A stretch of 64,000 bases of DNA from Burkholderiales bacterium (GTDB taxonomy: Bacteria > Pseudomonadota > Gammaproteobacteria > Burkholderiales > Burkholderiaceae_C): positions 106,487 to 170,486 of the forward strand of contig CANCVB010000002.1 in NCBI GenBank assembly GCA_947381415.1, in the 5' to 3' direction. The notes under the pieces are model-generated. The model made no database searches. It was not told where the DNA came from and saw only the letters and a list, made by a program, of their open reading frames with translations. Numbering within the stretch: position 1 is the first letter of the stretch; the number at the start of each line of letters is the position of its first letter. Position numbers and translations under genes: made by a program. Below, piece after piece: positions 38,130 to 47,534 of this stretch.

Positions 38130-38933
38130 ATGGTGCAACAAGCCAGTCTTGCCTCTGACATCATCCTCACACGACCGGCTGCTGAGGCCTTGAATTGGGT
38201 CACTGGCTTGCGCAAGGCTGGCCACAAAGTCAAAAGTTGGCCTCTGATTGAACTCACCCCCTTGACCGATGTGATGCGGCTGCGCGCCGCGCTGGATGCA
38301 TGGCACGGTTTTCAGGCTGTGATGTTTGTCAGCCGAGCCGCCGTCACCAACGCCTTGGGCACATTGAAGCCTAAAGCGGGCTGGGGCATGACGCGTTGTT
38401 GGGCCACGGGGCCAGGCACCCGACAGGCTTTACGCGATGTGGGTGTGCCAGACCGTTTGATCGACTCGCCCCAGCCCAATGCCGTGCAGTTTGACACCGA
38501 GAATTTGTGGGCCGTGGTACAGCATGGTTTACAACCCAAGCGTCCCGTGCTGTTGCTGCGTGGCAGCGATGCCGACCAGGAGAATCTCGATTCGCAAGGG
38601 GTTGGACGTGACTGGCTGGCAAAGCAATTGGCGTTGATCGATGTACCGGTTGAAACCCTGTCTGTCTACCAGCGATCGAAACCTCGCTGGGACAAATACC
38701 GCTTGCAAGCAGCATCACAAGCAGCTATCGACGGCAGTGTGTGGCTGTTCAGCAGTTCCCAAGCTTTGAAGAATTTAGACAGTTTGTTGCCCGTGCAAGA
38801 CTGGGCCGCCACCCGTGCCTTGGTGACGCACGAACGTATCGCGCAAACCGCAAGAGACATGGGCATGGGCAAGGTCATGTTGTGCCGTCCCAGTTTGGTT
38901 GAGGTGCTTGCCTCATTAGAATCACTGGCATGA
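38130..38933 (+). CDS. hemD: Uroporphyrinogen-III synthase
   Basis: 267 residues with the loosely conserved HemD pattern: ILTRPAAEALNWVTGLRKAGH at the N-terminus, AVMFVSRAAVTNAL, LLLRGSDADQENL and WLFSSSQALKNL. Sequence conservation is low in this family, so the assignment also rests on position directly after hemC. It cyclises hydroxymethylbilane to uroporphyrinogen III. The stop overlaps the hemX start (ATGA). Confidence 0.9.
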   Translation: MVQQASLASDIILTRPAAEALNWVTGLRKAGHKVKSWPLIELTPLTDVMRLRAALDAWHGFQAVMFVSRAAVTNALGTLKPKAGWGMTRCWATGPGTRQALRDVGVPDRLIDSPQPNAVQFDTENLWAVVQHGLQPKRPVLLLRGSDADQENLDSQGVGRDWLAKQLALIDVPVETLSVYQRSKPRWDKYRLQAASQAAIDGSVWLFSSSQALKNLDSLLPVQDWAATRALVTHERIAQTARDMGMGKVMLCRPSLVEVLASLESLA

Positions 38934-39994
38934 GCAGTGAGTCTGGACCAGCGCCTTCAATCCCCAAGCCGACACCCGGTCCTGCACCCTCACGTCTGAG
39001 TTGGCGTGCGTACGCTGGGAAGCTGACGGGCTTGGTAGCGTTTTTGGCCTTGGCGATCGCGGTGATGCTGTGGCAAAAGCTCAGCGTCATCCAAGAACAG
39101 TTGGCCAGACAAAGTGCGGACGCAGGTCAGCTTTCTATGCAGGCCAACAGTTTGGCCAAAAATGCCCAAGACTTGGCCAACGACACCGCTGCCCGTGTGG
39201 CATTGCTCGATACCCGCTTAAGCGAAGTGGCTTTGCAACGCGCCCAACTGGAAGAGTTGATTCAAAGTTTGTCGCGCTCCAGGGATGAAAACATGGTGGT
39301 TGACATCGAGTCGGCCTTGGCTTTGGCGCAACAACAGGCTGAACTCACTGGCAGTGTGCAACCCCTGTTGGCTGCCTTGCAGTCTGCACAGAAACGATTG
39401 AGCAAGGTTTCGCAACCGCGACTGACTCCGGTCTTGCGAGCGCTGCAACGCGACATCGATCACATTCAGTCGGTCAGCATCACCGATACCCCCACACTGT
39501 TGAACAAACTCGATGAGTTGGTGTTGTTGGTGGAAGAGTTGCCCCTGTTGAATGCAGTGGGTGCCAACAGCAAAGCCACACCTGCCCCAACCAAGCCCTT
39601 GGCCAATGTGTGGGAGCAAGCCTGGCGTCAAGGTCAGTGGTCAGCCTTGGCTGGCAATGTGTGGCAAGAATTGAGTCAACTCATCAGGGTCAGTCGCATC
39701 GACCAACCCGAAGCGGTGCTGCTCACCCCTGAACAAAGTTTTTTTGCCCGTGAGAATGTGAAGTTGCGCTTGCTCAATGCCCGATTGGGTTTGCTGGCAC
39801 GCCAAACCAGCGCCTCGCGCAGTGATTTGCAACTGGTCGAGCGCGATATTCAGCGCTTCTTTGATGTGTCTGGGCGCAAAGGTCAAACCACGCTGTCCTT
39901 GCTCAAGCAAACCCAAAACCAAATGCGTCAAGTGGACTTGCCGCGTTTGGACAACTCCCTCGCAGCGCTGGCCACTGCGGCGGCAGGCCGCTGA
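38930..39994 (+). CDS. hemX: HemX-like membrane protein (annotated uroporphyrinogen-III C-methyltransferase)
   Basis: 354 residues. A proline-rich N-terminus precedes one transmembrane helix (about residues 31-48, LTGLVAFLALAIAVMLW) and a long coiled-coil periplasmic domain rich in Gln, Ala and Leu. No SAM-binding methyltransferase motifs, so the common name is misleading. HemX is thought to act as a scaffold around HemD, HemY or other haem enzymes. Coupled to hemD by a 4-bp overlap and to hemY by a 1-bp gap. Confidence 0.88.
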   Translation: MSSESGPAPSIPKPTPGPAPSRLSWRAYAGKLTGLVAFLALAIAVMLWQKLSVIQEQLARQSADAGQLSMQANSLAKNAQDLANDTAARVALLDTRLSEVALQRAQLEELIQSLSRSRDENMVVDIESALALAQQQAELTGSVQPLLAALQSAQKRLSKVSQPRLTPVLRALQRDIDHIQSVSITDTPTLLNKLDELVLLVEELPLLNAVGANSKATPAPTKPLANVWEQAWRQGQWSALAGNVWQELSQLIRVSRIDQPEAVLLTPEQSFFARENVKLRLLNARLGLLARQTSASRSDLQLVERDIQRFFDVSGRKGQTTLSLLKQTQNQMRQVDLPRLDNSLAALATAAAGR

Positions 39995-39995
39995 T

Positions 39996-41288
39996 ATGCG
40001 TTTGGCGCTTTGGCTGCTGGCTTTGTTTGCCGTGGCAGTGGCGGTGGCTTTAGGCTTGAGCCAGCAAGCTGGAACGGTGACGGTATTTCTGCCGCCTTAC
40101 CGCATTGATTTATCGCTGAATTTGACCTTGATAGGTTTGACCGCTTTGTTTGTGTTGTTGTACTTGGCCTTGCGTGGCATGGCAGGTTTATGGGTTTTGC
40201 CCGAACAGGCGCGACGTTGGCGCTTGCAGCAACGTGAGCGCAGTGCACAGTCATTGATGCTGAATGCCCAAATCGGGTGGATGACAGGACGCTATTTGCG
40301 CGCCCGCAAAGCAGCTTTACAAGCCCTGGCGCAAGTCGAAAGCTTGTTGTCTTCCGACCAAGCCGAAGATTCATCAGCGCGTTTGGCACTCATGCGCAGT
40401 GTGCTGCATTTGCTGGCGGCCGAGAGCGCCCACGTGTTGCGCGACGAAAAAGCACGGGACACACATTTGCAGCATGTCTTTGAGCCACCCTCTGGCTTGC
40501 GCTCTGCGCTGCGCAGCGAGGTACAAGATGCCGCCCGTTTGAACGCTGCCCGCTGGGCTTTGCATGACCGCGATGAACGCAGTGCCCACCAGTTTCTCAA
40601 TCAATTGCCCCAGGGCACAGCGCGTCGCACCTTGGCATTGCGTTTGCGCTTGAAAGCGGATCGCATGGGGCAATTGCATTTGCCTGCGCTGGACACCGCC
40701 AGACTGTTGGCCAAGCATGGTGCGTTTTCACCCACTGCCGCTGCCAGCTTGGTGCGCGGTTTGGCAATGGCCAGTATCGAGGATTGCCGAGACGCCAATC
40801 AGTTGCATTCAACGTGGCGACTCTTGCAAGCGCAAGAGCGAGCCACACCCGAGGTGGCGGTACATGCGGCCAAACGCTTGCTGGTCTTCAAAGGCGACGC
40901 TGCTTTGGCATTGCAATGGTTGTTGCCGGCCTGGCAGGCGGTCTCTCACAGCGACACCGACAATTTGGACAGCCCTGTGCGCTATCGCTTGATCGAGGTG
41001 TTGGCGCAGGCTTTGCAAACCTTGGCACCTGACAGTGAATGGCTGGCGCGAGTGGAGCAATCGCGCTTGGCCAATCCGCGTAGCGTGGAGCTGCAGTACC
41101 TGAGTGGCATGGTTTGCTTGCGTCACAGTTTGTGGGGCAAAGCCCAGCAGTTGCTAGAGCAAGCTGCGCCTCGGTTGCAATCCAGTGAATTGAAGCGCAG
41201 TGCTTGGCGAGCCTTGGCCGAACTGGCCGAGCAAAAAGGCGATACAGCGCAAGCGCTGGCGTGTTGGAAATTGTCCGCCAGCGCTTGA
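39996..41288 (+). CDS. hemY: HemY-like TPR membrane protein (haem biosynthesis operon)
   Basis: 430 residues from ATG 39996. Two N-terminal transmembrane helices (LALWLLALFAVAVAVALGL and LTLIGLTALFVLLYLAL) are followed by helical tetratricopeptide-like repeats, including WRALAELAEQKGDTAQALACW. Unlike Bacillus HemY, it has no FAD domain, so it is not protoporphyrinogen oxidase. Proteobacterial HemY is proposed to assist haem enzymes at the membrane. Last gene of the operon, converging on rne. Confidence 0.88.
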   Translation: MRLALWLLALFAVAVAVALGLSQQAGTVTVFLPPYRIDLSLNLTLIGLTALFVLLYLALRGMAGLWVLPEQARRWRLQQRERSAQSLMLNAQIGWMTGRYLRARKAALQALAQVESLLSSDQAEDSSARLALMRSVLHLLAAESAHVLRDEKARDTHLQHVFEPPSGLRSALRSEVQDAARLNAARWALHDRDERSAHQFLNQLPQGTARRTLALRLRLKADRMGQLHLPALDTARLLAKHGAFSPTAAASLVRGLAMASIEDCRDANQLHSTWRLLQAQERATPEVAVHAAKRLLVFKGDAALALQWLLPAWQAVSHSDTDNLDSPVRYRLIEVLAQALQTLAPDSEWLARVEQSRLANPRSVELQYLSGMVCLRHSLWGKAQQLLEQAAPRLQSSELKRSAWRALAELAEQKGDTAQALACWKLSASA

Positions 41289-41301
41289 ATAAGGCGCGGT
41301 T

Positions 41302-44007
41302 TTAAGCCGTTGGTCGCGCGTCGTCAAAAGGCATGTGCATTTGACGCAAATCGCGTTTTGTTTCCACCAAAACCAAGGGACCTTCATCAATCACGATGGT
41401 CGCAGGTCGCTCGCGTGGAACATGCACGGGCTTGGGTTCTGCAGCGATAGCGGCCTGTACTTGCGCGATGCGCTCGGGGTTGGAATTGACCCACTCCAAG
41501 CCGCTGCCAGAAGCCACATGTTGCAGCTGGTCCATCGGCAGTTCGTAAGAAGTGACGAGGGGCATGCGATGAACGTGGGTGGCAGTCGCGGCGGTGCTTG
41601 CCACGGGTGCAGCAGCCACATGTTGGGCCACTTCAGGAGACCAAGCGGTGTCCGAACCCGTGGAGGTGTTGGTTTCTGCGTTGTCTGCACGCGGTGCGCG
41701 TTCGCGACCGTAGCGGTCACGGTTGCGTCGTTCACGGCGTTCATTCACGCGTTCACCACCCTCGCTCGGTGCAGCGCTGACCTCAGCCGTGGCTGCAGAC
41801 GCATGGGACAGGCCCATGTCAGGCGTTGTAATTGCAAGGGTGTCTTCTGTCAGTGGCGCCGCGTTGTCGCTGGTGCTGGGGGTGTTGCGCTCGCCACGCC
41901 GACCTCGGCCACGTCGGCCTTCGGCCTTTTCACGTGGTGGACGCTCGGTGGTTTCTGGTGTGTTCACCAAAGTCTCTGGTGCAACGGTGTTGGCGCCGGT
42001 TTCCGTGCTGTTGGCTTCTTGGCGACGACGACCCTCTGGGCGCTCACCACGGCCACGGCCACGGCCTCCTTCAGGGCGGTCGGTGCGTGTGTCCGGTTTG
42101 CTGTCGTTGCTGCGTTCTTCACGTGCTTCGCCGCCACGACGTCCTTCGCCACGGCGTTGACCGCCGCGTCGGTTGTCACTGTTGCGGCCCTCGCTAGATC
42201 GGCGCTCACCTGAACGCACAGGTTTGTCTGTGGTGACAGGTTTGGCGGGTTCGACAACTGTTTCACTGGCGCCAAACAAGTTTTTCAGCCAGCCAAAAAA
42301 GCCTTTTTCAGCCGGTGCAGTGGGGGCGCTGCTGCTGCGAGTGGCTGCGGGCGGCGTGGGCAGGCCAGTGTCAGTTTTGGCCGCACGTGGTTCGGCATGG
42401 GGTGCGGGCAGGTCAGGCAATACCCCCTTGATGACGGGCGATTGTCGGTTGGTGGGTTCTTGCGAGCGACGTGTCACGGCGGTCGGGTCTTCAATGTCCT
42501 CGGCCATTTTGTAGCTGGCTTGGATATTGTCCAAGCGGGCGTCGTCGTGTTTCAAACGCTCCAATTTGTAGTTGGGTGTCTCCAAACCTTTGTTGGGGAT
42601 GAGCAGCACATGGGTGCGTTGTTGAATTTCGATTTTGGCAATTTCAGAGCGTTTTTCATTCAACAAGAAGGACGCGACTTCCACCGGCACTTGGGCGTGT
42701 ACCGCGGCGGTGTTGTCCTTCATGGACTCTTCTTGGATGATGCGCAAAATTTGCAAAGCTGAGCTCTCGGTGTCGCGCACATGGCCAGAGCCACCGCAAC
42801 GCGGGCAGGGGATGGAGGCACCCTCGCTCAAGGCAGGGCGCAAGCGCTGACGGCTCATTTCCATCAAGCCAAATTTGCTGATGGTGCCGAACTGCACACG
42901 GGCACGGTCTTGGCGCAGCGCATCGCGCAAGCGGTTTTCCACCTCACGGCGGTTTTTCGACTCGTCCATGTCGATGAAGTCGATGACGATCAGGCCGCCC
43001 AAGTCGCGCAAACGCATTTGGCGTGCCACTTCGTCGGCGGCTTCGAGGTTGGTGCGGGTGGCGGTTTCTTCGATGTCGCCGCCCTTGATGGCGCGCGCCG
43101 AGTTGACGTCCACCGACACCAAGGCCTCGGTGTGGTCGATCACGATGGCGCCGCCCGAGGGCAGGTTGACCGTGCGGGCATAGGCCGACTCGATCTGGTG
43201 TTCAATTTGAAAGCGCGAGAACAGCGGTGTTTCATCGCGGTAACGCTTCACACGAGCGGCGTGCTCGGGCATGACGTGGGCCATGAACTGCTGGGCTTGG
43301 TCATAGATGTCATCGGTGTCGATCAGGATGTCACCGATGTCATTGTTGAAATAGTCGCGGATGGCGCGAATCACCAAGGAAGATTCTTGGTAAATCAGGA
43401 AGGCACCCTTGGTTTTGCTGGCGCCGTCAATCGCGGTCCACAGCTTCAAGAGGTAGTTCAAGTCCCATTGCAACTCGGGCGCACTGCGGCCAATACCTGC
43501 AGTGCGGGCGATGATAGACATGCCGTTGGGGTATTCCAACTGGTCCATGGCTTCTTTGAGTTCTGCGCGGTCGTCGCCCTCGATGCGACGGCTGACGCCA
43601 CCGCCACGCGGGTTGTTGGGCATGAGCACCACATAGCGACCTGCCAAAGAAATGAAGGTGGTGAGGGCCGCGCCTTTGTTGCCGCGCTCTTCCTTCTCCA
43701 CCTGGATCAGCATTTCCTGACCCTCTTTGATCACGTCTTGGATGCGTGCTTGGGAGGCGGAGACGTTGTTTGAGAAGTACTGTTTGGAGATTTCTTTGAA
43801 GGGCAAAAAGCCGTGTCGCTCTTCACCGTAATCGACAAAGCAAGCCTCTAGCGAGGGTTCGACGCGGGTGACCACGGCTTTGTAAATATTGCCTTTGCGC
43901 TGCTCGCGCCCTTCAATTTCGATTTCGTAGTCGAGGAGTTTTTGTCCGTCGACGATGGCCAGGCGGCGTTCTTCGGCCTGGGTGGCATTGATCAGCATCC
44001 GTTTCAT
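41302..44007 (-). CDS. rne: Ribonuclease E
   Basis: 901 residues. The catalytic half contains the S1 domain (NIYKAVVTRVEPSLEACFVDYGEERHGFLPFKEI), active-site aspartates in VSVDVNSARA and GLIVIDFIDM, and the zinc link CPRCGGSG. The second half is disordered: an Arg/Gly-rich segment (near residues 610-700, RRGGQRRGEGRRGG, RGRGRGERPEGRRR) that should bind RNA or a helicase, then a C-terminal patch (RERPATIVIDEGPLVLVETK) that may bind a degradosome partner. Initiates mRNA decay and processes rRNA and tRNA. Divergent from rluC, with a 520-bp spacer. Confidence 0.95.
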   Translation of the reverse strand: MKRMLINATQAEERRLAIVDGQKLLDYEIEIEGREQRKGNIYKAVVTRVEPSLEACFVDYGEERHGFLPFKEISKQYFSNNVSASQARIQDVIKEGQEMLIQVEKEERGNKGAALTTFISLAGRYVVLMPNNPRGGGVSRRIEGDDRAELKEAMDQLEYPNGMSIIARTAGIGRSAPELQWDLNYLLKLWTAIDGASKTKGAFLIYQESSLVIRAIRDYFNNDIGDILIDTDDIYDQAQQFMAHVMPEHAARVKRYRDETPLFSRFQIEHQIESAYARTVNLPSGGAIVIDHTEALVSVDVNSARAIKGGDIEETATRTNLEAADEVARQMRLRDLGGLIVIDFIDMDESKNRREVENRLRDALRQDRARVQFGTISKFGLMEMSRQRLRPALSEGASIPCPRCGGSGHVRDTESSALQILRIIQEESMKDNTAAVHAQVPVEVASFLLNEKRSEIAKIEIQQRTHVLLIPNKGLETPNYKLERLKHDDARLDNIQASYKMAEDIEDPTAVTRRSQEPTNRQSPVIKGVLPDLPAPHAEPRAAKTDTGLPTPPAATRSSSAPTAPAEKGFFGWLKNLFGASETVVEPAKPVTTDKPVRSGERRSSEGRNSDNRRGGQRRGEGRRGGEAREERSNDSKPDTRTDRPEGGRGRGRGERPEGRRRQEANSTETGANTVAPETLVNTPETTERPPREKAEGRRGRGRRGERNTPSTSDNAAPLTEDTLAITTPDMGLSHASAATAEVSAAPSEGGERVNERRERRNRDRYGRERAPRADNAETNTSTGSDTAWSPEVAQHVAAAPVASTAATATHVHRMPLVTSYELPMDQLQHVASGSGLEWVNSNPERIAQVQAAIAAEPKPVHVPRERPATIVIDEGPLVLVETKRDLRQMHMPFDDARPTA

Positions 44008-44527
44008 GATGCGTTCCTTTTCTTGCTAACAACAACACAGGTCCATGTCGGACCAACGATGCCGTGGGCCAATGCAAGAAAAAACCAAAGGGAATGCCGC
44101 GTCAAACGCGCATGAACACCGGTTTAGCGGCGTCTGCGGATGGAAGGCGGGGGGTGGATGCGGGCGAGTTGCAGGCGAACAGGCAAGACCCGAAAAGGGG
44201 CCATGGGGTTCATTGGCGAACGGGCTGGGTGCTGGAAAACACGAACCGATTCAACCGGCGCAAGCCAGGCGAAGCAGAGTTTCAGCAAAACCAACACGAC
44301 GTTCATGTATCGACAATCTCACTTTGTATCCGTTGCAGGTTTAAAGCAAACCTGCAACTGGGGTATTCCGTTTCAGTGTTTTTCCAAGGCATCGGCTTGC
44401 GTGGACGCAGGGCAGACCGCAATTGGGCGGTAAGGCTTGCGGCGGCCACGATGGGCATCGACCTCTCAGTGCTGGTGGGACGTGCTCTAATCTCTTATTC
44501 AAATCAAGCACTTAGAACCTGGCACTG
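44008..44527 (-). promoter_or_regulatory. Long rne leader/rluC upstream region
   Basis: 520 bp without a credible gene. It holds a perfect 11-bp hairpin at 44332-44358 (GTTGCAGGTTT with AAACCTGCAAC, 5-base loop). Short ORFs here have no ribosome sites or family patterns. By analogy to E. coli, where a 361-nt rne leader mediates autoregulation by RNase E, this may be a regulatory 5' UTR. No promoter could be assigned confidently. Confidence 0.55.
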
Positions 44528-45526
44528 GTGAAGAACATTATAGACGCTGAAGAAACACCAGCCGCGGCGGCTGTCCAAACCCTCACGGTCGATGAAGAAT
44601 CGGCCGGGCAGCGCTTGGACAATTTCCTGATCCGCCATTTGAAGGGCGTGCCCAAAACCCATGTTTACCGCATCATCCGCACAGGCGAGGTGCGCATCAA
44701 CAAGGGCCGCGCCAGCGCCGATACCCGTGTGAACACGGGCGACATGGTGCGCGTCCCCCCGGTGCGTGTGGCCACCCCCTCGGTCCATGCGCCGGTCGCA
44801 CCCGGGCGGGAGTTCCCCATCTTGATGGAAGACGAGCACATGCTGGCGATTCACAAGCCCGCTGGCGTAGCGGTGCATGGCGGCAGCGGTGTGAGCTTTG
44901 GCGTGATTGAGCAGTTACGCCAAGCACGCCCTGGCGCGCGCATGCTCGAATTGGTCCACCGTTTGGATCGCGAGACCTCGGGCGTCTTGCTGGTGGCCAA
45001 AAAGCGCAGCGCACTCACCCGTTTGCAAGACCAGTTCCGCGACCGCGAAACCGGTAAAACCTATCTCGCCTTGGTGCATGGGCAGTGGCCCTCCAACAAA
45101 AAAGTCATCGATTTGCCCTTGCAGCGTTATTTGTTGCCTGACGGGGTGGGCGAGGGTGAGCGACGGGTGCGCATTGCCGCCTTGACAGACCCAGGGGCGC
45201 AACGCGCCATCACTTTGGTGCGGGTGGCGCGCTTGGTGGGTGAGTTCAGCTTGTTGGAAGTAACGATCAAAACCGGTCGGACCCATCAAATTCGGGTGCA
45301 CCTGGCCAGCCAGGGCTATCCCATTGTGGGCGACGACAAATACGGTGACTTCAGTTTGAACAAGCGATTGGCGGCACAGGGCTTGAAGCGCATGTTCTTG
45401 CACGCTTGGCGGTTACAGTTCATCCATCCCAGTTTGGGCAAACCGCAGACCTTGCAAGCTGATTTGCCCGCCGAATTACAACAGTTTGTTGACCATGTCC
45501 AACCTCCACCGCCCACGCCAATTTGA
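44528..45526 (+). CDS. rluC: 23S rRNA pseudouridine synthase (RluC-type)
   Basis: 332 residues from GTG 44528. An S4 RNA-binding domain (QRLDNFLIRHLKGVPKTHVYRIIRTGEVRINKGRA) precedes the catalytic domain with the aspartate in LVHRLDRETSGVLLVAKK and TGRTHQIRVHLAS near the end. Divergent position from rne is also the arrangement in E. coli, where RluC isomerises U955, U2504 and U2580. The C-terminus overlaps the HAD gene by 32 bp. Confidence 0.93.
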   Translation: MKNIIDAEETPAAAAVQTLTVDEESAGQRLDNFLIRHLKGVPKTHVYRIIRTGEVRINKGRASADTRVNTGDMVRVPPVRVATPSVHAPVAPGREFPILMEDEHMLAIHKPAGVAVHGGSGVSFGVIEQLRQARPGARMLELVHRLDRETSGVLLVAKKRSALTRLQDQFRDRETGKTYLALVHGQWPSNKKVIDLPLQRYLLPDGVGEGERRVRIAALTDPGAQRAITLVRVARLVGEFSLLEVTIKTGRTHQIRVHLASQGYPIVGDDKYGDFSLNKRLAAQGLKRMFLHAWRLQFIHPSLGKPQTLQADLPAELQQFVDHVQPPPPTPI

Positions 45527-46166
45527 CCTGATTGCTTTTGACTGGGACGGTACCTTGTACGACTCCACCCAGATCATCGTGCGCTGCATCCAAGCCGCTG
45601 TCACCGATGTGGGCGGTCAAACCCCCAGCCATGAGCAAGCCGCGTATGTGATTGGCATGGCTTTGATGCCCGCATTGGCCCATGCTGCACCGGACGTCCC
45701 TAAAGACAAATACCCTTTGCTGGGCGAGCGTTACCGCCACCACTACGCCATGCACCACAACGACTTGTCCTTGTTTGAGGGTGTGTTGCCTATGCTGCAA
45801 GCCCTGCACGAGCGCCAGCATTTGTTGGCTGTGGCCACAGGCAAAAGCCGCCTTGGCTTGGATGAGGCTTTGCACCAAGTGGCTCTGCGCGGCATTTTTG
45901 ACGCCTCGCGCACGGCCGATGAGACAGCTGGTAAGCCTGACCCGCGCATGCTCCATGAGTTGATGACAGAACTCGGTGTAAGCCCTGAGCGCACCTTGAT
46001 GATTGGCGACACCACCCATGATTTGCTGATGGCGAACAACGCCGGCTGCGCCAGTGTGGGCGTGAGTTATGGCGCCCACGGTACTTCGGGTTTGGAGAAT
46101 TTGCGCCCCCGCGCGGTGGTGCACAGCGTGGCTGAGTTACACCGTTGGTTGCTGGACCATGCTTGA
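45495..46166 (+). CDS. HAD-superfamily hydrolase (phosphoglycolate phosphatase-like)
   Basis: 223 residues from ATG 45495. Motif I is FDWDGTLYDST, motif II is AVATGKSRLGL, motif III is the lysine in TAGKPDPRMLH, and motif IV is MIGDTTHDLLMA. The helical cap between motifs I and II fits the Gph/PGMB group. It dephosphorylates a small phosphometabolite; which one is unknown. It overlaps rluC by 32 bp and its stop lies inside the start of the Rieske gene. Confidence 0.9.
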   Translation: MSNLHRPRQFDLIAFDWDGTLYDSTQIIVRCIQAAVTDVGGQTPSHEQAAYVIGMALMPALAHAAPDVPKDKYPLLGERYRHHYAMHHNDLSLFEGVLPMLQALHERQHLLAVATGKSRLGLDEALHQVALRGIFDASRTADETAGKPDPRMLHELMTELGVSPERTLMIGDTTHDLLMANNAGCASVGVSYGAHGTSGLENLRPRAVVHSVAELHRWLLDHA

Positions 46167-46524
46167 AATATTTCCCTTGTGCAACAGCGCTGACCTGCAA
46201 GAAGGCGGCGTGGCTGTTGCTTTTGATGTGGTTTATGCGGGGCAAACTTGCCGCGCGTTTGCTGTGCGGTTTGACGCTCAGGTGCATGCCTACCTCAATC
46301 GCTGTAGCCACATCGCCATGGAAATGGATTACCAGCCCGATCGGTTTTTTGACCCCGATGGCCGCTGGTTGCTGTGCGCCACGCATGGCGCTACCTACGC
46401 TCCCGATACGGGAGACTGTGTGGGCGGCCCCTGCCGCGGCGGTTTGGTGAAAATTACCCTTTCAGAAACCGGTGGCGTGGTGCACTGGCATACTGCCCAC
46501 AACCTCAAGCCTTTGGAATTTTGA
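46159..46524 (+). CDS. Small Rieske [2Fe-2S] protein
   Basis: 121 residues from ATG 46159, overlapping the HAD gene by 8 bp. The two cluster motifs are CSH (in RCSHIAMEM) and CATH (in LLCATHGATYAPDTG), with the usual pattern for one Rieske cluster, then CVGGPCRGGLVKI. No catalytic domain is attached, so it is a ferredoxin-type electron carrier or oxygenase component. No partner oxygenase nearby. Conserved place between HAD and sppA suggests a housekeeping role. Confidence 0.9.
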   Translation: MLEIFPLCNSADLQEGGVAVAFDVVYAGQTCRAFAVRFDAQVHAYLNRCSHIAMEMDYQPDRFFDPDGRWLLCATHGATYAPDTGDCVGGPCRGGLVKITLSETGGVVHWHTAHNLKPLEF

Positions 46525-46526
46525 CC

Positions 46527-47519
46527 ATGACGCCCGAAAACACGCCCTCCACTGTTGCTGTGGATTCCACTGCAAAACCAAACCCTGACAGTCGCTGGGA
46601 GCGCGAAACCTTGGAGCGTTTGGTGATGGCGCAAATTACCGAGCAGCGCATTGCCAGGCGTTGGCGCATCGGTTTTCGTTTTCTTTGGCTGGCCGTGGCA
46701 GGGGTGCTGTTTTGGTTCAGCTTCCACCACAACAAGGCCGCCACCTCGGCCAACCCTTCGTCACATACGGCGTTGATTGAAATCAAAGGCGAGATTGACA
46801 GCGAGGCCAACGCCAACGCCGACTGGATCATGACCTCGTTACGCAACGCCTTTGAAGACGAGGGTGCGCAAGCCATTGTGTTGTTGATCAACTCGCCCGG
46901 CGGCAGCCCCGTGCAAGCGGGCATGATCAATGATGAAATTCGCCGCTTGAAAGCGCTTCATCAAAAACCGGTGTACGTGGTGGTGGAAGAAACCTGCGCG
47001 TCTGCGGCCTATTACATCGCGGTGAGCGCAGACAAAATTTTTGTCGACAAGGCCAGTATCGTGGGCAGCATTGGCGTGTTGATGGACGGTTTTGGCTACA
47101 CCGGTTTGATGGACAAACTGGGTGTTGAGCGCCGCTTGTTGACCGCTGGGGAGAACAAGGGCTTCTTAGACCCTTTCACGCCGCAGTCCAAGCAGCACCG
47201 CGCCTATGCACAAAACATGCTCAATGAAATTCACCAACAGTTCATCAAGGTGGTGCGTGAAGGCCGCGGAGACCGTTTGAAAGAAACCCCCGAAACATTC
47301 AGCGGTTTGTTTTGGAGTGGTGAAAAATCGATTGAATTGGGCTTGGCTGATGCCTACGGAACGCTCGACAGCGTGGCGCGCGACGTCGTCAAAGCCGAAG
47401 ACATTGTGGACTACACACGACAAGACAATGTGGCCGAACGCTTGGCCAAACGCTTTGGTGCCGCCTTCGGCGAGGCCGTGGTGAAGGCCTCCTTGAACAT
47501 CGTGCCGCATTTGCGTTAA
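46527..47519 (+). CDS. sppA: S49-family signal peptide peptidase (SppA/SohB-like)
   Basis: 330 residues from ATG 46527. One transmembrane helix (about residues 50-68, FRFLWLAVAGVLFWFSF) anchors a single S49 domain. The serine nucleophile is in EETCASAAYYIAVSAD and the lysine general base in TAGENKGFLDPF. QAIVLLINSPGGSPVQAG is the classic ClpP-like turn. Degrades cleaved signal peptides at the inner membrane. Half the length of E. coli SppA, like its Gram-positive and SohB counterparts. Confidence 0.92.
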   Translation: MTPENTPSTVAVDSTAKPNPDSRWERETLERLVMAQITEQRIARRWRIGFRFLWLAVAGVLFWFSFHHNKAATSANPSSHTALIEIKGEIDSEANANADWIMTSLRNAFEDEGAQAIVLLINSPGGSPVQAGMINDEIRRLKALHQKPVYVVVEETCASAAYYIAVSADKIFVDKASIVGSIGVLMDGFGYTGLMDKLGVERRLLTAGENKGFLDPFTPQSKQHRAYAQNMLNEIHQQFIKVVREGRGDRLKETPETFSGLFWSGEKSIELGLADAYGTLDSVARDVVKAEDIVDYTRQDNVAERLAKRFGAAFGEAVVKASLNIVPHLR

Positions 47520-47534
47520 ACGCGCACTGGTGGA

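Noticed and set aside
38930..39994. Functional uroporphyrinogen-III methyltransferase
   Set aside because: The protein has a membrane helix and coiled coil but none of the SAM-binding motifs of CobA/CysG; the annotation name is historical.
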